Notes: generated by a model not told the origin, from the sequence alone. Positions 48,049 through 58,123 are shown, counted from the first letter of the stretch. The stretch is DNA of 64,000 nucleotides from Clostridiales bacterium (GCA_016342415.1 JAEIOD010000021.1:30767-94766), one strand, 5' to 3'. Made by a program: numbers and translations.

Positions 48049-49944
48049 TTATTGATTGAGTCTGTTGACGTCTTGAGATTTAATTGGAATAATTAATCTG
48101 TCGTCAAACTCTGACTCATTGTGATAAGTAGGAACCAAATTCTTTAACGCCTCTTTAATTTCATCAGCAGAACAGGAATTAGCAACATCTTTTAGAATCT
48201 CCAGTGATTTATTCAACATTTTAGGTTCTACATCTTTAACTTTACCTATATAAATCTTCTTATTGGCAGTTTTTTCAAGCCCTTCTTCTTTCAAAAGCAG
48301 CTCCTCATATAACTTTTCGCCTGGTCTAAGACCTATGATTGAAATCTCAATGTCTTTTTCTGGTTCAAAGCCCGACAATCTGATTAAGTTGACAGCCAAG
48401 TCATATATTTTTACAGGTTTACCCATATCAAGTACAAAGACTTCACCACCTACGGCAAAAGCCCCAGACTGCAATACCAATTGCACTGCTTCAGGAATGG
48501 TCATAAAATACCTAATGATGTCTTTATGCGTTACGGTAACGGGTCCGCCTGCTCGTATTTGTTTTTTAAATAATGGTACAACCGATCCATTTGAATCCAA
48601 CACATTTCCAAATCTAACGGTGGTGAAAATCGTATCTGATTTCTGTGACATCGACTGTACAATCATTTCAGCGATTCTCTTTGTTGCCCCCATAACATTT
48701 GTAGGATTTACGGCTTTATCTGACGATATAAAAACAAACCGTTCTACATGAAATTTATCAGCAGCTTTTAGCACACTTAACGTACCAAAACAATTATTCA
48801 GTATTGCTTCTCTTGGAACCGCTTCCATCAAAGGAACATGTTTATGTGCTGCGGCATGAAATACAACTTGTGGTCTATACTGACTAAAAATTGTCATCAT
48901 ATTTTTTTCATCTTGAACATTAGCGATTAAAGGTAGTATATTGACTCTAGAATGATGAAATCTTAATATCTCGTTGGTAATGTCATAAGCATTATTTTCA
49001 TAGTTATCTAAGACTATGATTAACTTTGGTTGGAACAAACTGATTTGTCTACATAATTCAGAACCAATTGAACCACCACCGCCAGTAACCATAACTACTT
49101 TGTCTTTCAAATAAGAATTGATACCTGTCATATCCAGTTCCACCGGACTTCTTCCCAAGAGATCTTCAATTTCGATATCTCTAATATGTTGAACAGAAAC
49201 TTTTCCATCAATAATCTCTTGTATACCTGGTACGGTCTTAACTTTACAACCACATTTTGAACTTTCCAATAGAATTTCTCTTGTCAAATGAGCATCTTTT
49301 CCTGGAATTGCAAGAATAATCTCATCCACTTCATATCTTTTTGATACACTATATATATCAAATCGATTGCCTAAAATTCTAACGCCATTGATAAACTGAC
49401 CCAGTGATTCATCATCATCTTCGATAAAACCAACCAAGTGACCATGTAAAAATGGACGTTCTTTCATTTCTTTTGCTATCATAGTCGCCGTTGAACCAGC
49501 ACCAATAATCAAAACATTCTTAAAGTCGCTTTTGTGAAAATGCCATCCGAAATTTTTGATACGTCTAATAATCCGGTAGCTGACTCTAATACCCAATATA
49601 CCAGACATTTCTACCATTAAACAAATGATGTAAACCGATAATGACAAAGTACTATTTTGTAAAACCATATAAAATATGCCAATTGTATTTGAAATTAAAA
49701 CGGCTGCAACAATTCTCATCATTTCTTCTATGGATGCGTATAACCAGATACTGTCATAAAGAGAAAACAATTTATGGATTACAATTTTAATGATTACATA
49801 AACCACAACATTTCTCATAAAAAATTCGACTTGAAACATTGGAATTTCAAAATCATACTTTAGTCCCAATGCTAAAAAGAAGGACATGATAATAACCAAT
49901 ATATCCAGTGATATTAACCACAATTTATTAGTATGCCATTTCAT
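48049..49944 (-). CDS. Membrane-bound nucleotide-sugar 4,6-dehydratase (CapD/PglF/FlaA1 family)
   Basis: A 631-residue protein with four N-terminal membrane helices, a CoA-binding-like Rossmann domain (LIIGAGSTATMIAKEM) and a C-terminal extended SDR domain. The SDR domain has Gly motif VTGGGGSIGSELCRQ and the family-typical active-site line VNPTNVMGATKR with Met replacing Tyr. Such proteins convert UDP-GlcNAc to the 4-keto-6-deoxy sugar. The DegT aminotransferase could use this product. Confidence 0.93.
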   Translation of the reverse strand: MKWHTNKLWLISLDILVIIMSFFLALGLKYDFEIPMFQVEFFMRNVVVYVIIKIVIHKLFSLYDSIWLYASIEEMMRIVAAVLISNTIGIFYMVLQNSTLSLSVYIICLMVEMSGILGIRVSYRIIRRIKNFGWHFHKSDFKNVLIIGAGSTATMIAKEMKERPFLHGHLVGFIEDDDESLGQFINGVRILGNRFDIYSVSKRYEVDEIILAIPGKDAHLTREILLESSKCGCKVKTVPGIQEIIDGKVSVQHIRDIEIEDLLGRSPVELDMTGINSYLKDKVVMVTGGGGSIGSELCRQISLFQPKLIIVLDNYENNAYDITNEILRFHHSRVNILPLIANVQDEKNMMTIFSQYRPQVVFHAAAHKHVPLMEAVPREAILNNCFGTLSVLKAADKFHVERFVFISSDKAVNPTNVMGATKRIAEMIVQSMSQKSDTIFTTVRFGNVLDSNGSVVPLFKKQIRAGGPVTVTHKDIIRYFMTIPEAVQLVLQSGAFAVGGEVFVLDMGKPVKIYDLAVNLIRLSGFEPEKDIEISIIGLRPGEKLYEELLLKEEGLEKTANKKIYIGKVKDVEPKMLNKSLEILKDVANSCSADEIKEALKNLVPTYHNESEFDDRLIIPIKSQDVNRLNQ

Positions 49945-49978
49945 AAGCTGCTCCTATGATTTTAATTGTCTATTAACA

Positions 49979-51004
49979 TTACTCTCCTTTTAAGAAGAAC
50001 TTCAACTCGTTTTTTAAAGTTTCTAAGTCATTAATCACTAAATAATAAATCCCATCAATCATCTTTTCGCTAAAACTGCCAGTGGTTGGTATCAATAATG
50101 TAGAAATCTCATACCTTTCATTTTGAACCCTGTATTTAGAAATTTCCTCGTAGATTTCATCTATATCAAAACTGGTTTCCAGCAAAGGATACACTTCTCC
50201 AATTGTGAATATCAGTTCTTCATTACTTAGTGTACTTAAACTGTTCATAATTGTTTCTAATACTGTTCTTTGTCTCTTCGTTCTTTCAAAGTCTCCATTG
50301 CCAACATTTCTTGTTCGAACATATGCCAGCACTTGTTCACCATTTAGTAAATACTCTCCGCCTGAATTAATACCATCAAGGTTTCTGGCTTCATTCTCTT
50401 TTACTGTAACAGTAACGCCTCCTAGAACATCAACAATATCTTTTAAATTTACAAAATTAAGTGTTATATATTCGTCTATTTCCAAATCAAAATTATTCTC
50501 AAAAGTTTCTATTGCCACTCTCTCTTTGCCATATGCGTATGCATGACCTAACTTGGTTTGACCGTGATCAATAATTGAAACTCGTAAATCACGCATAAAA
50601 GAAACAATTTTCATCTCTTTATGATAGTGATCCAGTGTTACATACATCATCACATCTGACCGACCTGAATAATCCTCTTCTCTAGTGTCTAATCCAAAAA
50701 TCATAAAAGAATAGGAATTTTTTGCATCACTCGCAGGTTGTTTAACGCTCGTATCTTCTACTGGATTTTCAACCAAATCCAAAACCAATGTTTCGCTGTC
50801 ATAATCACTAGGTACGTCATCTGTTACATAAGTCAAATAACTATCTTTTATTACAATATATCCCAAGAACAAAATGAATAATACTATCAATAAAATTATT
50901 AGAAGTGCTAATCTTTTAATACTAACGCCTCCTTGCCTGAATCTAACAAACAGATACAATATCTTAATATTAATAGATACCCGTAAAATTATTCTTTTAC
51001 TCAT
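49979..51004 (-). CDS. LytR-CpsA-Psr (LCP) family glycopolymer transferase
   Basis: A 341-residue LCP protein with one membrane segment and an extracellular catalytic domain (SFMIFGLDTREEDYSGRSDVMM, then VSFMRDLRVSI, LGHAYAYG, YVRTRNVGNGDFERTKRQR). The conserved Asp/Arg residues for pyrophosphate-lipid binding are present. It would attach the polysaccharide to peptidoglycan. The start is uncertain: the ATG at 51004 has only a weak ribosome site. A perfect AAGGAGG lies inside the frame, spaced correctly before an ATT codon (about residue 29), immediately ahead of the hydrophobic segment. Confidence 0.9.
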   Translation of the reverse strand: MSKRIILRVSINIKILYLFVRFRQGGVSIKRLALLIILLIVLFILFLGYIVIKDSYLTYVTDDVPSDYDSETLVLDLVENPVEDTSVKQPASDAKNSYSFMIFGLDTREEDYSGRSDVMMYVTLDHYHKEMKIVSFMRDLRVSIIDHGQTKLGHAYAYGKERVAIETFENNFDLEIDEYITLNFVNLKDIVDVLGGVTVTVKENEARNLDGINSGGEYLLNGEQVLAYVRTRNVGNGDFERTKRQRTVLETIMNSLSTLSNEELIFTIGEVYPLLETSFDIDEIYEEISKYRVQNERYEISTLLIPTTGSFSEKMIDGIYYLVINDLETLKNELKFFLKGE

Positions 51005-51202
51005 ATTTTAGCTTCACACAGTATATTCATCACTAAAATGGTATCTTTATTCAAAGTATTCTTATCTACAAGAGATTTTCCTAGGTCTAACAAATATTTC
51101 TTATCTTAATGATACCAAAGGGATTATGATACCTCCATATCCACTGCCTATTTAGCACTATTTGTAGCTATATCGCCTATTTTACGTTCTTATTGCCCTC
51201 AA

Positions 51203-51226
51203 AAAATACTTCTCCATATGGAGAAG
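51203..51226 (-). terminator. Terminator after the BY-kinase gene
   Basis: CTTCTC-CATATG-GAGAAG (51209-51226), followed by ATTTTTT on the minus strand. It splits the polysaccharide locus into an upstream part (60980-51236) and the LCP-led part. I saw nothing else between 51005 and 51200, so the downstream part may rely on read-through. Confidence 0.8.
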
Positions 51227-51235
51227 CATTTCTAA

Positions 51236-52576
51236 TTATTCATAATAATAATATTCTTTCTTTTTAACTTTAACTTTTGTAAGTACTATCCCAACAATAG
51301 GTTTATTAATTTTTTCAATATTTTTAACACTTCTAACCATATCTTCTTTTTTTGTCTGTTTATTTGCAACGATTAATACAATGCCATCAATACATCTGGT
51401 AAGTGTTAGAGAATCTGCAACAGAAAGTACTGGTGGTGAATCAATTAACACCAAATCAAAACTATCTGATATGCTATTTATAAATTTTTCCATTTTATTG
51501 GACATCAAAATTTCATTCGGATTGGGTGGTTTGGGTCCAGAAGAAATGATAAACAAGTTCTTTATTTTAGTTTGTTTAATCACTTTTCCAATATCAAGAT
51601 TTTCAACAATAATATTAGTAAGTCCTAAATAATTTGATATCCGGAACAATTTGTGTATTCTTGGCTTTCTTAAATCTGCATCAATTAACAATACTTTTTT
51701 ACCCACCTGAGCAAATGCAACTGCGAGATTGGCAATTGTAGTTGTTTTCCCTTCACCTGGATGAGCGCTTGTAAACATAAATTTCTTATATTTTTTATCG
51801 ACGCTCGTAAAATCCAAATTGGTCCTAATCAATTTATACAATTCTGCATCATAAACATTCGTTTTGTTTATCATAACCATACCGTCGTTTAGATCATTAG
51901 ATTTAATGGGTAACAGTTGTCCCAAAAAAGGTATGGATAGCAATTCTTCAATATCCTTTTGACTGTTGACTTTTGTATCCGATAAAACAGTAACAATACG
52001 AATAATTATACCAAATAATGCACCAACAAATAAAAATATGACTGTTGTTGATAATACATTGGGACTTACTGGTTCAAATACAGGCACAGCAGCATCAACA
52101 ACCTGTATATTTTTAGCACCTATGACATCTTCAGCTTTTATAATCAGAACATCAGCAATGGAATTGGCCAAAAAAGAAGCAACATAAGGATCTTTATCTA
52201 CAACAACAATAACCATAAACCTCGAATCTCTTACCGTTCTGACACTGACTCTCTCCAATAAACTCTCTGGGTCAATATTTGAATTTCTTTTTTTAACAAC
52301 CTCGTCTCTGACCGTTTTTGTTTTTATCAGTTCTTTATAGTCTTCTATTAATTGTGCACCAATCTGTAAATCCAGAAAATTGAACTCTGCTAAAGCTCCT
52401 GATTCTTTACCTATAAAAATTGTCACTTCAGATTGATAAAGATTCGGAATTTTAAATGCACTTAAATAAAATGCGGCACTTCCGAAAATCACCATAAATA
52501 TTACGATTAACCAAGCTTTTCGAAATACATGTCTCAATAAATCAAGAACTGTAAACTCTTTATGATATTGACTCAT
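51236..52576 (-). CDS. Wzz chain-length regulator fused to BY-kinase (with tyrosine tail)
   Basis: A 446-residue protein. Residues 1 to about 200 form a Wzz domain flanked by two membrane helices. The rest is a bacterial tyrosine kinase with Walker A PGEGKTTT, Walker A' LLIDADLRKP and Walker B VLIDSPPVLS. The C-terminus KKKEYYYYE supplies four consecutive tyrosines for autophosphorylation. It controls polymer length and export, and the PHP phosphatase at 47287 is its likely antagonist. GGAG precedes the ATG. Confidence 0.95.
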   Translation of the reverse strand: MSQYHKEFTVLDLLRHVFRKAWLIVIFMVIFGSAAFYLSAFKIPNLYQSEVTIFIGKESGALAEFNFLDLQIGAQLIEDYKELIKTKTVRDEVVKKRNSNIDPESLLERVSVRTVRDSRFMVIVVVDKDPYVASFLANSIADVLIIKAEDVIGAKNIQVVDAAVPVFEPVSPNVLSTTVIFLFVGALFGIIIRIVTVLSDTKVNSQKDIEELLSIPFLGQLLPIKSNDLNDGMVMINKTNVYDAELYKLIRTNLDFTSVDKKYKKFMFTSAHPGEGKTTTIANLAVAFAQVGKKVLLIDADLRKPRIHKLFRISNYLGLTNIIVENLDIGKVIKQTKIKNLFIISSGPKPPNPNEILMSNKMEKFINSISDSFDLVLIDSPPVLSVADSLTLTRCIDGIVLIVANKQTKKEDMVRSVKNIEKINKPIVGIVLTKVKVKKKEYYYYE

Positions 52577-52675
52577 TGTGTACTCCTTTCACTGGGTTAT
52601 CTTATCAGTCCATTCTACATAAACACTAAAGTCGTGTATAAGTAATTTATACCCATTTGCCCGATGCTAAACAAT

Positions 52676-52706
52676 AAAAAACCAATACCAGGATTGGTAT
52701 CAGTTT
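52676..52706 (-). terminator. Hairpin after the beta-helix-like gene
   Basis: AACCAATACC pairs with GGTAT(C)AGTTT with one irregularity, followed by TTTTTT on the minus strand. Probably a partial terminator inside the operon. Confidence 0.55.
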
Positions 52707-52716
52707 CTTATGTCAT

Positions 52717-54441
52717 TTATCTATCAATTCTTATTCTTCTTAAATTTAGATCATCAAAAATATTTAATGTCGGTATTCTGAATCTGACACCTGATGGAAT
52801 AACAAAAATATTCTGGAAAGAATCTTGGTATACCTTATCACTATTTTCTATCTCAAATATCTCAGTAATAGGTACCTCATCAGGATTTAGTAACATGTTT
52901 TCATTTACCAAAGTATAATCAATCCCAAAATTTTCGTCATATGCATTTACAAAAACATAATTAAGCGGTGCTGATATTTTATTATCTGTAAAATCAATAA
53001 GAGATAATCTGGAATCATTTCCTTCAGTTGTGTGATTATAAAACTTAAATAGTGGTAACTCCGATGACGAATTGTCATCTACCCAATGTTCTTTAACATC
53101 AATAGTATTATGACTAAATTCTATAGTACCAGTTTCAAACTCATCATTCGTTTGGAGGTGAACAACCGAACCGCTCATTTTATCAGCTGTAATTGTATTG
53201 TTTTCAAAAACTAAATTTTCAATAAATCGTGTAGATGCTGGAAACTTAATATGATACCCTTCAAAACTATTGTTGGTTATTTCATAATATTCTGCACGAT
53301 TTTCTAAACTGATAAAATATACAAACAGAGTATCCTCATCGTAACCAAATTTAGTAGCGAAATCTTTTTCTACAATAAACGTATTGTTTCTATAATATCT
53401 GATTAACGGCTCAGATCCATTCTTGGATTTTAAAAACGCATTATGTTGTTTGTCTGCATCAAAAACAATATTGTTTTTCCATATATTGTTCTCGTAAAGT
53501 ACTTCATTACAACTTAGATAAGTATCATATAGTGCTACATCTATTTTTGACTTTAAGTTTTCTACCGTATTACCTGAATACTCAACTTTATCTCCTTCAG
53601 CCAATACAAATGTATGATACAAACTTCCCGAATCCGCTCCCCACCAATCATCTTCACTGGTAACATAGTTATTCTGAATAAGCAAATTCTTTCTTAAACT
53701 AAAAAGTTCCGGATTGTACTCATTTTCGTTGGTTAAAAACAAACTCGCAAAGATATATTTGAAATTTGTAATATTATTGTTCGTAATCTCAATATTGTTG
53801 TATGGAATATCTTTAATCAATAAAAATGTTGTATATGTGTTTCTTACTGTATTATTATCAAACACAAATTGATCAACAACTACATCGGAGGTATTAGGAT
53901 CAACATTACCATTTCCTGCTATTCTATAAGCTGAAATATTACCTTCAAAGTTACTGTTTTTTATCACAATGCTGTCAATTTTAATATCCAACTCACTTTT
54001 TGGATAAGCAATGACTAGATCATCTTCTGAATTATTAATAAAGCTGACATCAGAAATGTATAATTCTTTCAACTTAGCCGAATCAAACATCACTGTAGAA
54101 TAGCTTGGATTAAAAATCAATTCTGATTCAAAATCAGCATCACCTATTATTCCAATTGAATCGTTGACAGTACCAGATGGCATCTTTACATGGTAACTCC
54201 CATCCACTATAATACCACCAAACTTTGTAAAAGCAGCCTTCAATAAATCACCGTTAAATCGTGCCGAACCTTCATCATCACTTCTTAAACCATAATCACT
54301 TGCTAGCGGATATCCTGTAAAAGAATCAAGTGGAACCACTGTATTCTTAAAAGTTGTATACAGTACATTATGGAATAAGGCATTAACAATGACTATTGCG
54401 ACAATAAAAATAATCGATATAATCAATATTTTCTTCCTCAT
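52717..54441 (-). CDS. Membrane-anchored, probably parallel beta-helix extracellular protein
   Basis: About 574 residues: a basic N-terminus and one hydrophobic segment (residues 4-24), then a long extracellular part. Short Asn-rich units recur with the look of beta-helix turns (VIKNSNFEG, FDNNTVRNTY, ITNNNITNFKYI, YSGNTVENLKS, YENNIWKNN, FENNTITADK, FSHNTIDVKE). Such solenoids are common in polysaccharide lyases, epimerases and adhesins. I see no catalytic signature. It lies between the BY-kinase and polymerase genes, so it may act on or bind the polymer. The ATG at 54441 has GGAGGTG upstream. Confidence 0.7.
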   Translation of the reverse strand: MRKKILIISIIFIVAIVIVNALFHNVLYTTFKNTVVPLDSFTGYPLASDYGLRSDDEGSARFNGDLLKAAFTKFGGIIVDGSYHVKMPSGTVNDSIGIIGDADFESELIFNPSYSTVMFDSAKLKELYISDVSFINNSEDDLVIAYPKSELDIKIDSIVIKNSNFEGNISAYRIAGNGNVDPNTSDVVVDQFVFDNNTVRNTYTTFLLIKDIPYNNIEITNNNITNFKYIFASLFLTNENEYNPELFSLRKNLLIQNNYVTSEDDWWGADSGSLYHTFVLAEGDKVEYSGNTVENLKSKIDVALYDTYLSCNEVLYENNIWKNNIVFDADKQHNAFLKSKNGSEPLIRYYRNNTFIVEKDFATKFGYDEDTLFVYFISLENRAEYYEITNNSFEGYHIKFPASTRFIENLVFENNTITADKMSGSVVHLQTNDEFETGTIEFSHNTIDVKEHWVDDNSSSELPLFKFYNHTTEGNDSRLSLIDFTDNKISAPLNYVFVNAYDENFGIDYTLVNENMLLNPDEVPITEIFEIENSDKVYQDSFQNIFVIPSGVRFRIPTLNIFDDLNLRRIRIDR

Positions 54442-54530
54442 AGTACACCTCCAATGAATCATCCTATTGCACATTAATTTTATTGTATCCTTTATTATAC
54501 CACGAACGCATAGTTTTTACCATAGAATCG

Positions 54531-55766
54531 TCAGAAAATTCTTTCAACTCCGAGTTTAATTTCCTCCTCTGCTGATATTTTATAATTGTAGACATAACTA
54601 TAGTAAATCGCAATCATAATATAAATGTCCTTTGAATAATATGAAACAATAAACATATCGACAATTAAGGTGATACCGATCATAACCACTAGTATAATTG
54701 ATATTTTACTTCTCTTTGATATTATTGAAAAAAATAGATACAAGTAATTACCATAGTATATGATGATGGCAACAATTCCACCATTGACTAAAAGTTCAAC
54801 ATAATTATTATGAGAGTACTTTCTTGCACTAATATTGTCTGACCAATAGTACTCATATGTTGCTAATCCACTTCCCGTCAATGGCCTTTCCCAAAACAAA
54901 TCAAGACCTTTAACAATCATACTGTATCTAATGTTTGCAGAGCCATCTGCTCCGGACTCTCCTTTTAACATTGACAAAATACCATCAAAACGATTTAAAA
55001 CCATATCGAAATATGATAACGAGCTAAGAGCAATCGCTACTATGATGATGATAATAATATTTCTAAACAATCTCTTTTTATTAAACTTGAACTCTTGTAT
55101 GAGTATAGCAAAGATACCAATCACAATAATCACAATTGCTTTACGACTCCCTGTAAACGAGCTCAAAATCGCTAACGAGACCACAAAAAACAACATCAAC
55201 TTTCTATTATGAATATAAAAATAATAGAAACTGAAAACCGCTCCATAAGCCAATGACATACCCAATGAATTGATACGACTTACCTCTTCACCTAAACGCA
55301 TATCAGCAAACGCAAATGTAAACAGCCCAAAGCCATAAATATAAACCATATATAACCCTAACACGATATAGGAATATAACATGCACTTTAATGCCTGTTC
55401 AATTTTTTTATTGGTGTCCAGGTAGTGACTCCACAGTATGAGAAATACACATAATTGGAAAATAGTTAACCATCTAGATAGAGTTGTACTTTGTAAAGGT
55501 GACCAAAAATAACTGACTAACGTCGTGAAACACCATAAGATAAGAAATGCCATTCGCCAACTTAAAATAAAATGTCTGTTTTTAAGAAAGTAAAGAAACA
55601 AACAGCTTAATAATGTAATCAACACAAGTTGAGATATAAAAAGGGTCTCCGTTTTTTGAGAGAACAAATGAAAGGTAATCATATACATAAAAAATAAGCC
55701 CATTATTAATTCACTTAAACTATATCGTGCTTTAATTTTAAATAGCATAATAAACTCTAGACCCAC
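54531..55766 (-). CDS. Wzy-like polysaccharide polymerase / O-antigen ligase family
   Basis: A 411-residue polytopic protein with about ten to twelve membrane helices and a larger extracellular loop. The loop carries GSGLATYEYYW and KYSHNNYVELLVNGGI, the typical region of the Wzy_C/O-antigen ligase family (H-N-x-Y/F and NGG). It would polymerise flipped repeat units. The start is uncertain (GTG 55766 or ATG 55748); neither has a strong ribosome site. Confidence 0.85.
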   Translation of the reverse strand: MGLEFIMLFKIKARYSLSELIMGLFFMYMITFHLFSQKTETLFISQLVLITLLSCLFLYFLKNRHFILSWRMAFLILWCFTTLVSYFWSPLQSTTLSRWLTIFQLCVFLILWSHYLDTNKKIEQALKCMLYSYIVLGLYMVYIYGFGLFTFAFADMRLGEEVSRINSLGMSLAYGAVFSFYYFYIHNRKLMLFFVVSLAILSSFTGSRKAIVIIVIGIFAILIQEFKFNKKRLFRNIIIIIIVAIALSSLSYFDMVLNRFDGILSMLKGESGADGSANIRYSMIVKGLDLFWERPLTGSGLATYEYYWSDNISARKYSHNNYVELLVNGGIVAIIIYYGNYLYLFFSIISKRSKISIILVVMIGITLIVDMFIVSYYSKDIYIMIAIYYSYVYNYKISAEEEIKLGVERIF

Positions 55767-55790
55767 CCAACTGGTGGTCTATACCCTTTC

Positions 55791-57110
55791 TTATGTTTTT
55801 AATTCATTTTTTTCCATAGTCATAATGATACCAACAACATTTGAACTGACTTTTCTTAATGTTTTAAACATCTCGTGAAAATCATCTTTCTTTGATGTTT
55901 TAGTTGATGCAATACAAATTACAGCATCCGAGAGGGTTGATAAGATGAGCGCATCCGAAACAAGGTTTAACGGAGAAGAATCCATTAATACTATATCGTA
56001 CTCCAATTTAACTTTACCGATAAAATCTTTCATCGTCTGACTATCCAATAACTTTATCGAATCCGATAACATTGGTCCCGATGTTACGATTTTTAGATTT
56101 TGATTAAATGGATGTTCTTCCAACACTTGAGGCAATTCCAAATTATCAACGATTAGATTGCTTAATCCAACTCCGTTTTTGAATCCAAATAAGGTGTGTA
56201 TTGATGGTTTCTTAAAATCGCAATCTATCAAGAGAGTTGAATAACCAGATTCAGCAAACTCCAATGCAAGATTTGAAATCGTCATTGATTTGCCCTCATT
56301 GCGTTTAGAACTAACCATTAAAAATACTTTATTTTTCGTATCCACTTCCATAAAATGCAGATTTGTTTTAATAATACTATACTGTTCATGCGCCAGTGCG
56401 CGTTTATCACTCTCTTCTGTTATCAGTTTTACATTTTTTTCATATAAAGTCGATCCAATAATCGAAACACCGGAAATTGCCTCTACTTCCTCAGTTGAAC
56501 GAATTTTATTGTCCAAAGTATATCTGATGAAGAGTATCATTATTGCAAACACACCACCAACAAAACCACCAACAACGGTATCTCTAGCAACGCTCGGGCT
56601 CACTTTTTCAAGCATTGGAATCGCATGATCAATAATTTGTATATTTTTTATTCCAATCAACTCAACGACTCTAACGGTCAATATTTCTGAAACAGCATTG
56701 GCTATATCTGCTGCTACATATGGATCTTCATCTAAAACGAGAATCGTTAGAAACCTTGAATCTTCCATTGCATCAACTGATACTTTTTCATTTAGTTCTT
56801 CCAAAGTAATATCTAAGTCCAGTTTCTCTATTACCGCATTACCAACTTGTCTTGTACTGATCAATTCAATGTAATCAACAATCAAGGATTCTCCTATTTG
56901 TAGATTCTTATAATTGAACTCTCCTATTGAATTTGGATCTTTACCGATAAACATAACTGTTTGTCCTAGATACAAAGGTTCTAAACGATATTTTGCATTA
57001 TAAAAAGAAGCACTCGCTCCTATTAATCCAAATAAGAGTAATAACCACCATAATTTAAATAAGCTTTTAAACATGTCAATAACATCGATATCTTTGTATT
57101 GATCGGCCAT
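55791..57110 (-). CDS. Second Wzz/BY-kinase-like protein, without tyrosine tail
   Basis: A 439-residue paralogue of the protein at 51236, with the same layout: a Wzz domain with two membrane helices, then a kinase-like P-loop domain. It differs in two ways. The Walker A is SSKRNEGKSMT, which keeps GKS but loses the first Gly. The C-terminus ends MEKNELKT with no Tyr cluster. Walker A' is LLIDCDFKKP and Walker B is VLMDSSPLN. It may be an inactive or non-phosphorylated partner that forms a mixed oligomer. GGAGG precedes the ATG. Confidence 0.9.
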   Translation of the reverse strand: MADQYKDIDVIDMFKSLFKLWWLLLLFGLIGASASFYNAKYRLEPLYLGQTVMFIGKDPNSIGEFNYKNLQIGESLIVDYIELISTRQVGNAVIEKLDLDITLEELNEKVSVDAMEDSRFLTILVLDEDPYVAADIANAVSEILTVRVVELIGIKNIQIIDHAIPMLEKVSPSVARDTVVGGFVGGVFAIMILFIRYTLDNKIRSTEEVEAISGVSIIGSTLYEKNVKLITEESDKRALAHEQYSIIKTNLHFMEVDTKNKVFLMVSSKRNEGKSMTISNLALEFAESGYSTLLIDCDFKKPSIHTLFGFKNGVGLSNLIVDNLELPQVLEEHPFNQNLKIVTSGPMLSDSIKLLDSQTMKDFIGKVKLEYDIVLMDSSPLNLVSDALILSTLSDAVICIASTKTSKKDDFHEMFKTLRKVSSNVVGIIMTMEKNELKT

Positions 57111-57133
57111 GTAACCTCCAAGTATAGATTTTT

Positions 57134-58108
57134 TTAGTATTCATAGACATTGGTATAGTCATCTTCTGACTTTTCAAGTTCAAATACTTTGTTTCTTTCG
57201 TATAAATAAGAATCATAAGTTGTATCTACAATAATCCATCTGTTTTCATCTTCTATATACACCTCGTTCCAGGCATGAAATACACTGGTGTTGGTTGTAT
57301 AACCTTTTATGAGTTTGGTTGGTATTTTTAAACTTCTTAACATAGATGCCATTATCGCGGAATAATCGTAACAAATACCTTCTTTTTCATTGAATACATC
57401 GTCAATGTCAGGAATATAATCACTCGTTAATCTACCTGGTTTTGAATGATCATAACGAATATTTTGAACAACATATAGATATATGGTTTCAATTTTTTCT
57501 AAATCCGTCAGTTTTATAGCTTCTAAATCTGACTCTTCAAAAGATTCGTCATTTTTTTCTTCAAACCGTCTTATTTTTTCAAGTCTGATTAACTCACCTG
57601 CTAGTAGAACCGCTTCTTGATCACCTTGCCAATTTACGATTTGCATGGTATTCAAATAGACCAATCGGTCGTCGGCAATTACTACATCTGCTTTTTTCTT
57701 ATATACTTTCTTATATTTTTCATCTTTTACATTTTCATATATTTCTATTTCATATTCCCCATTGCCCAGTTGCAAAGGAAAATAGATATATTTCGTATCA
57801 TCTTTTATATCATACGTATAACGCTCCCGACCCATTGAAATAACCAATTTAACCTTCTTGTTGGTTCCTGCATTATAAAACAAATCAACGATGCCTTGTT
57901 GAGAATAATTTTCTTGTAAATCAAATTCACCTTCACCGTTATACCGTTCATCTCGCCTTAACGTAAAATTGACAGCCAATATACTTTCAGAAACAGTTAA
58001 ATCATATGTTTGCTCAGTTCTTGAACTGGATTTAAAGAAAAAGAACCAAATAAGAAAACCTGAAACGATCATCAGTGCCAATAATATAATGATTATTAAT
58101 TTTTTCAT
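57134..58108 (-). CDS. Transglutaminase-like membrane-anchored protein
   Basis: About 324 residues with one N-terminal membrane anchor (residues 3-25), a beta-rich middle part, and a C-terminal transglutaminase-like domain. The catalytic triad is visible: Cys in KEGICYDYSA, His in FHAWNEVY and Asp in IIVDTTYD. Proteins of this fold act as peptidases or cross-linking enzymes outside the cell. The role inside a polysaccharide operon is unknown. The ATG at 58108 follows AAGGAGG. Confidence 0.85.
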   Translation of the reverse strand: MKKLIIIILLALMIVSGFLIWFFFFKSSSRTEQTYDLTVSESILAVNFTLRRDERYNGEGEFDLQENYSQQGIVDLFYNAGTNKKVKLVISMGRERYTYDIKDDTKYIYFPLQLGNGEYEIEIYENVKDEKYKKVYKKKADVVIADDRLVYLNTMQIVNWQGDQEAVLLAGELIRLEKIRRFEEKNDESFEESDLEAIKLTDLEKIETIYLYVVQNIRYDHSKPGRLTSDYIPDIDDVFNEKEGICYDYSAIMASMLRSLKIPTKLIKGYTTNTSVFHAWNEVYIEDENRWIIVDTTYDSYLYERNKVFELEKSEDDYTNVYEY

Positions 58109-58123
58109 CAGCACCTCCTTCTA

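Noticed and set aside
48263..48751. A plus-strand open frame of 162 codons
   Set aside because: Antisense to the SDR domain of the membrane dehydratase; no ribosome site.
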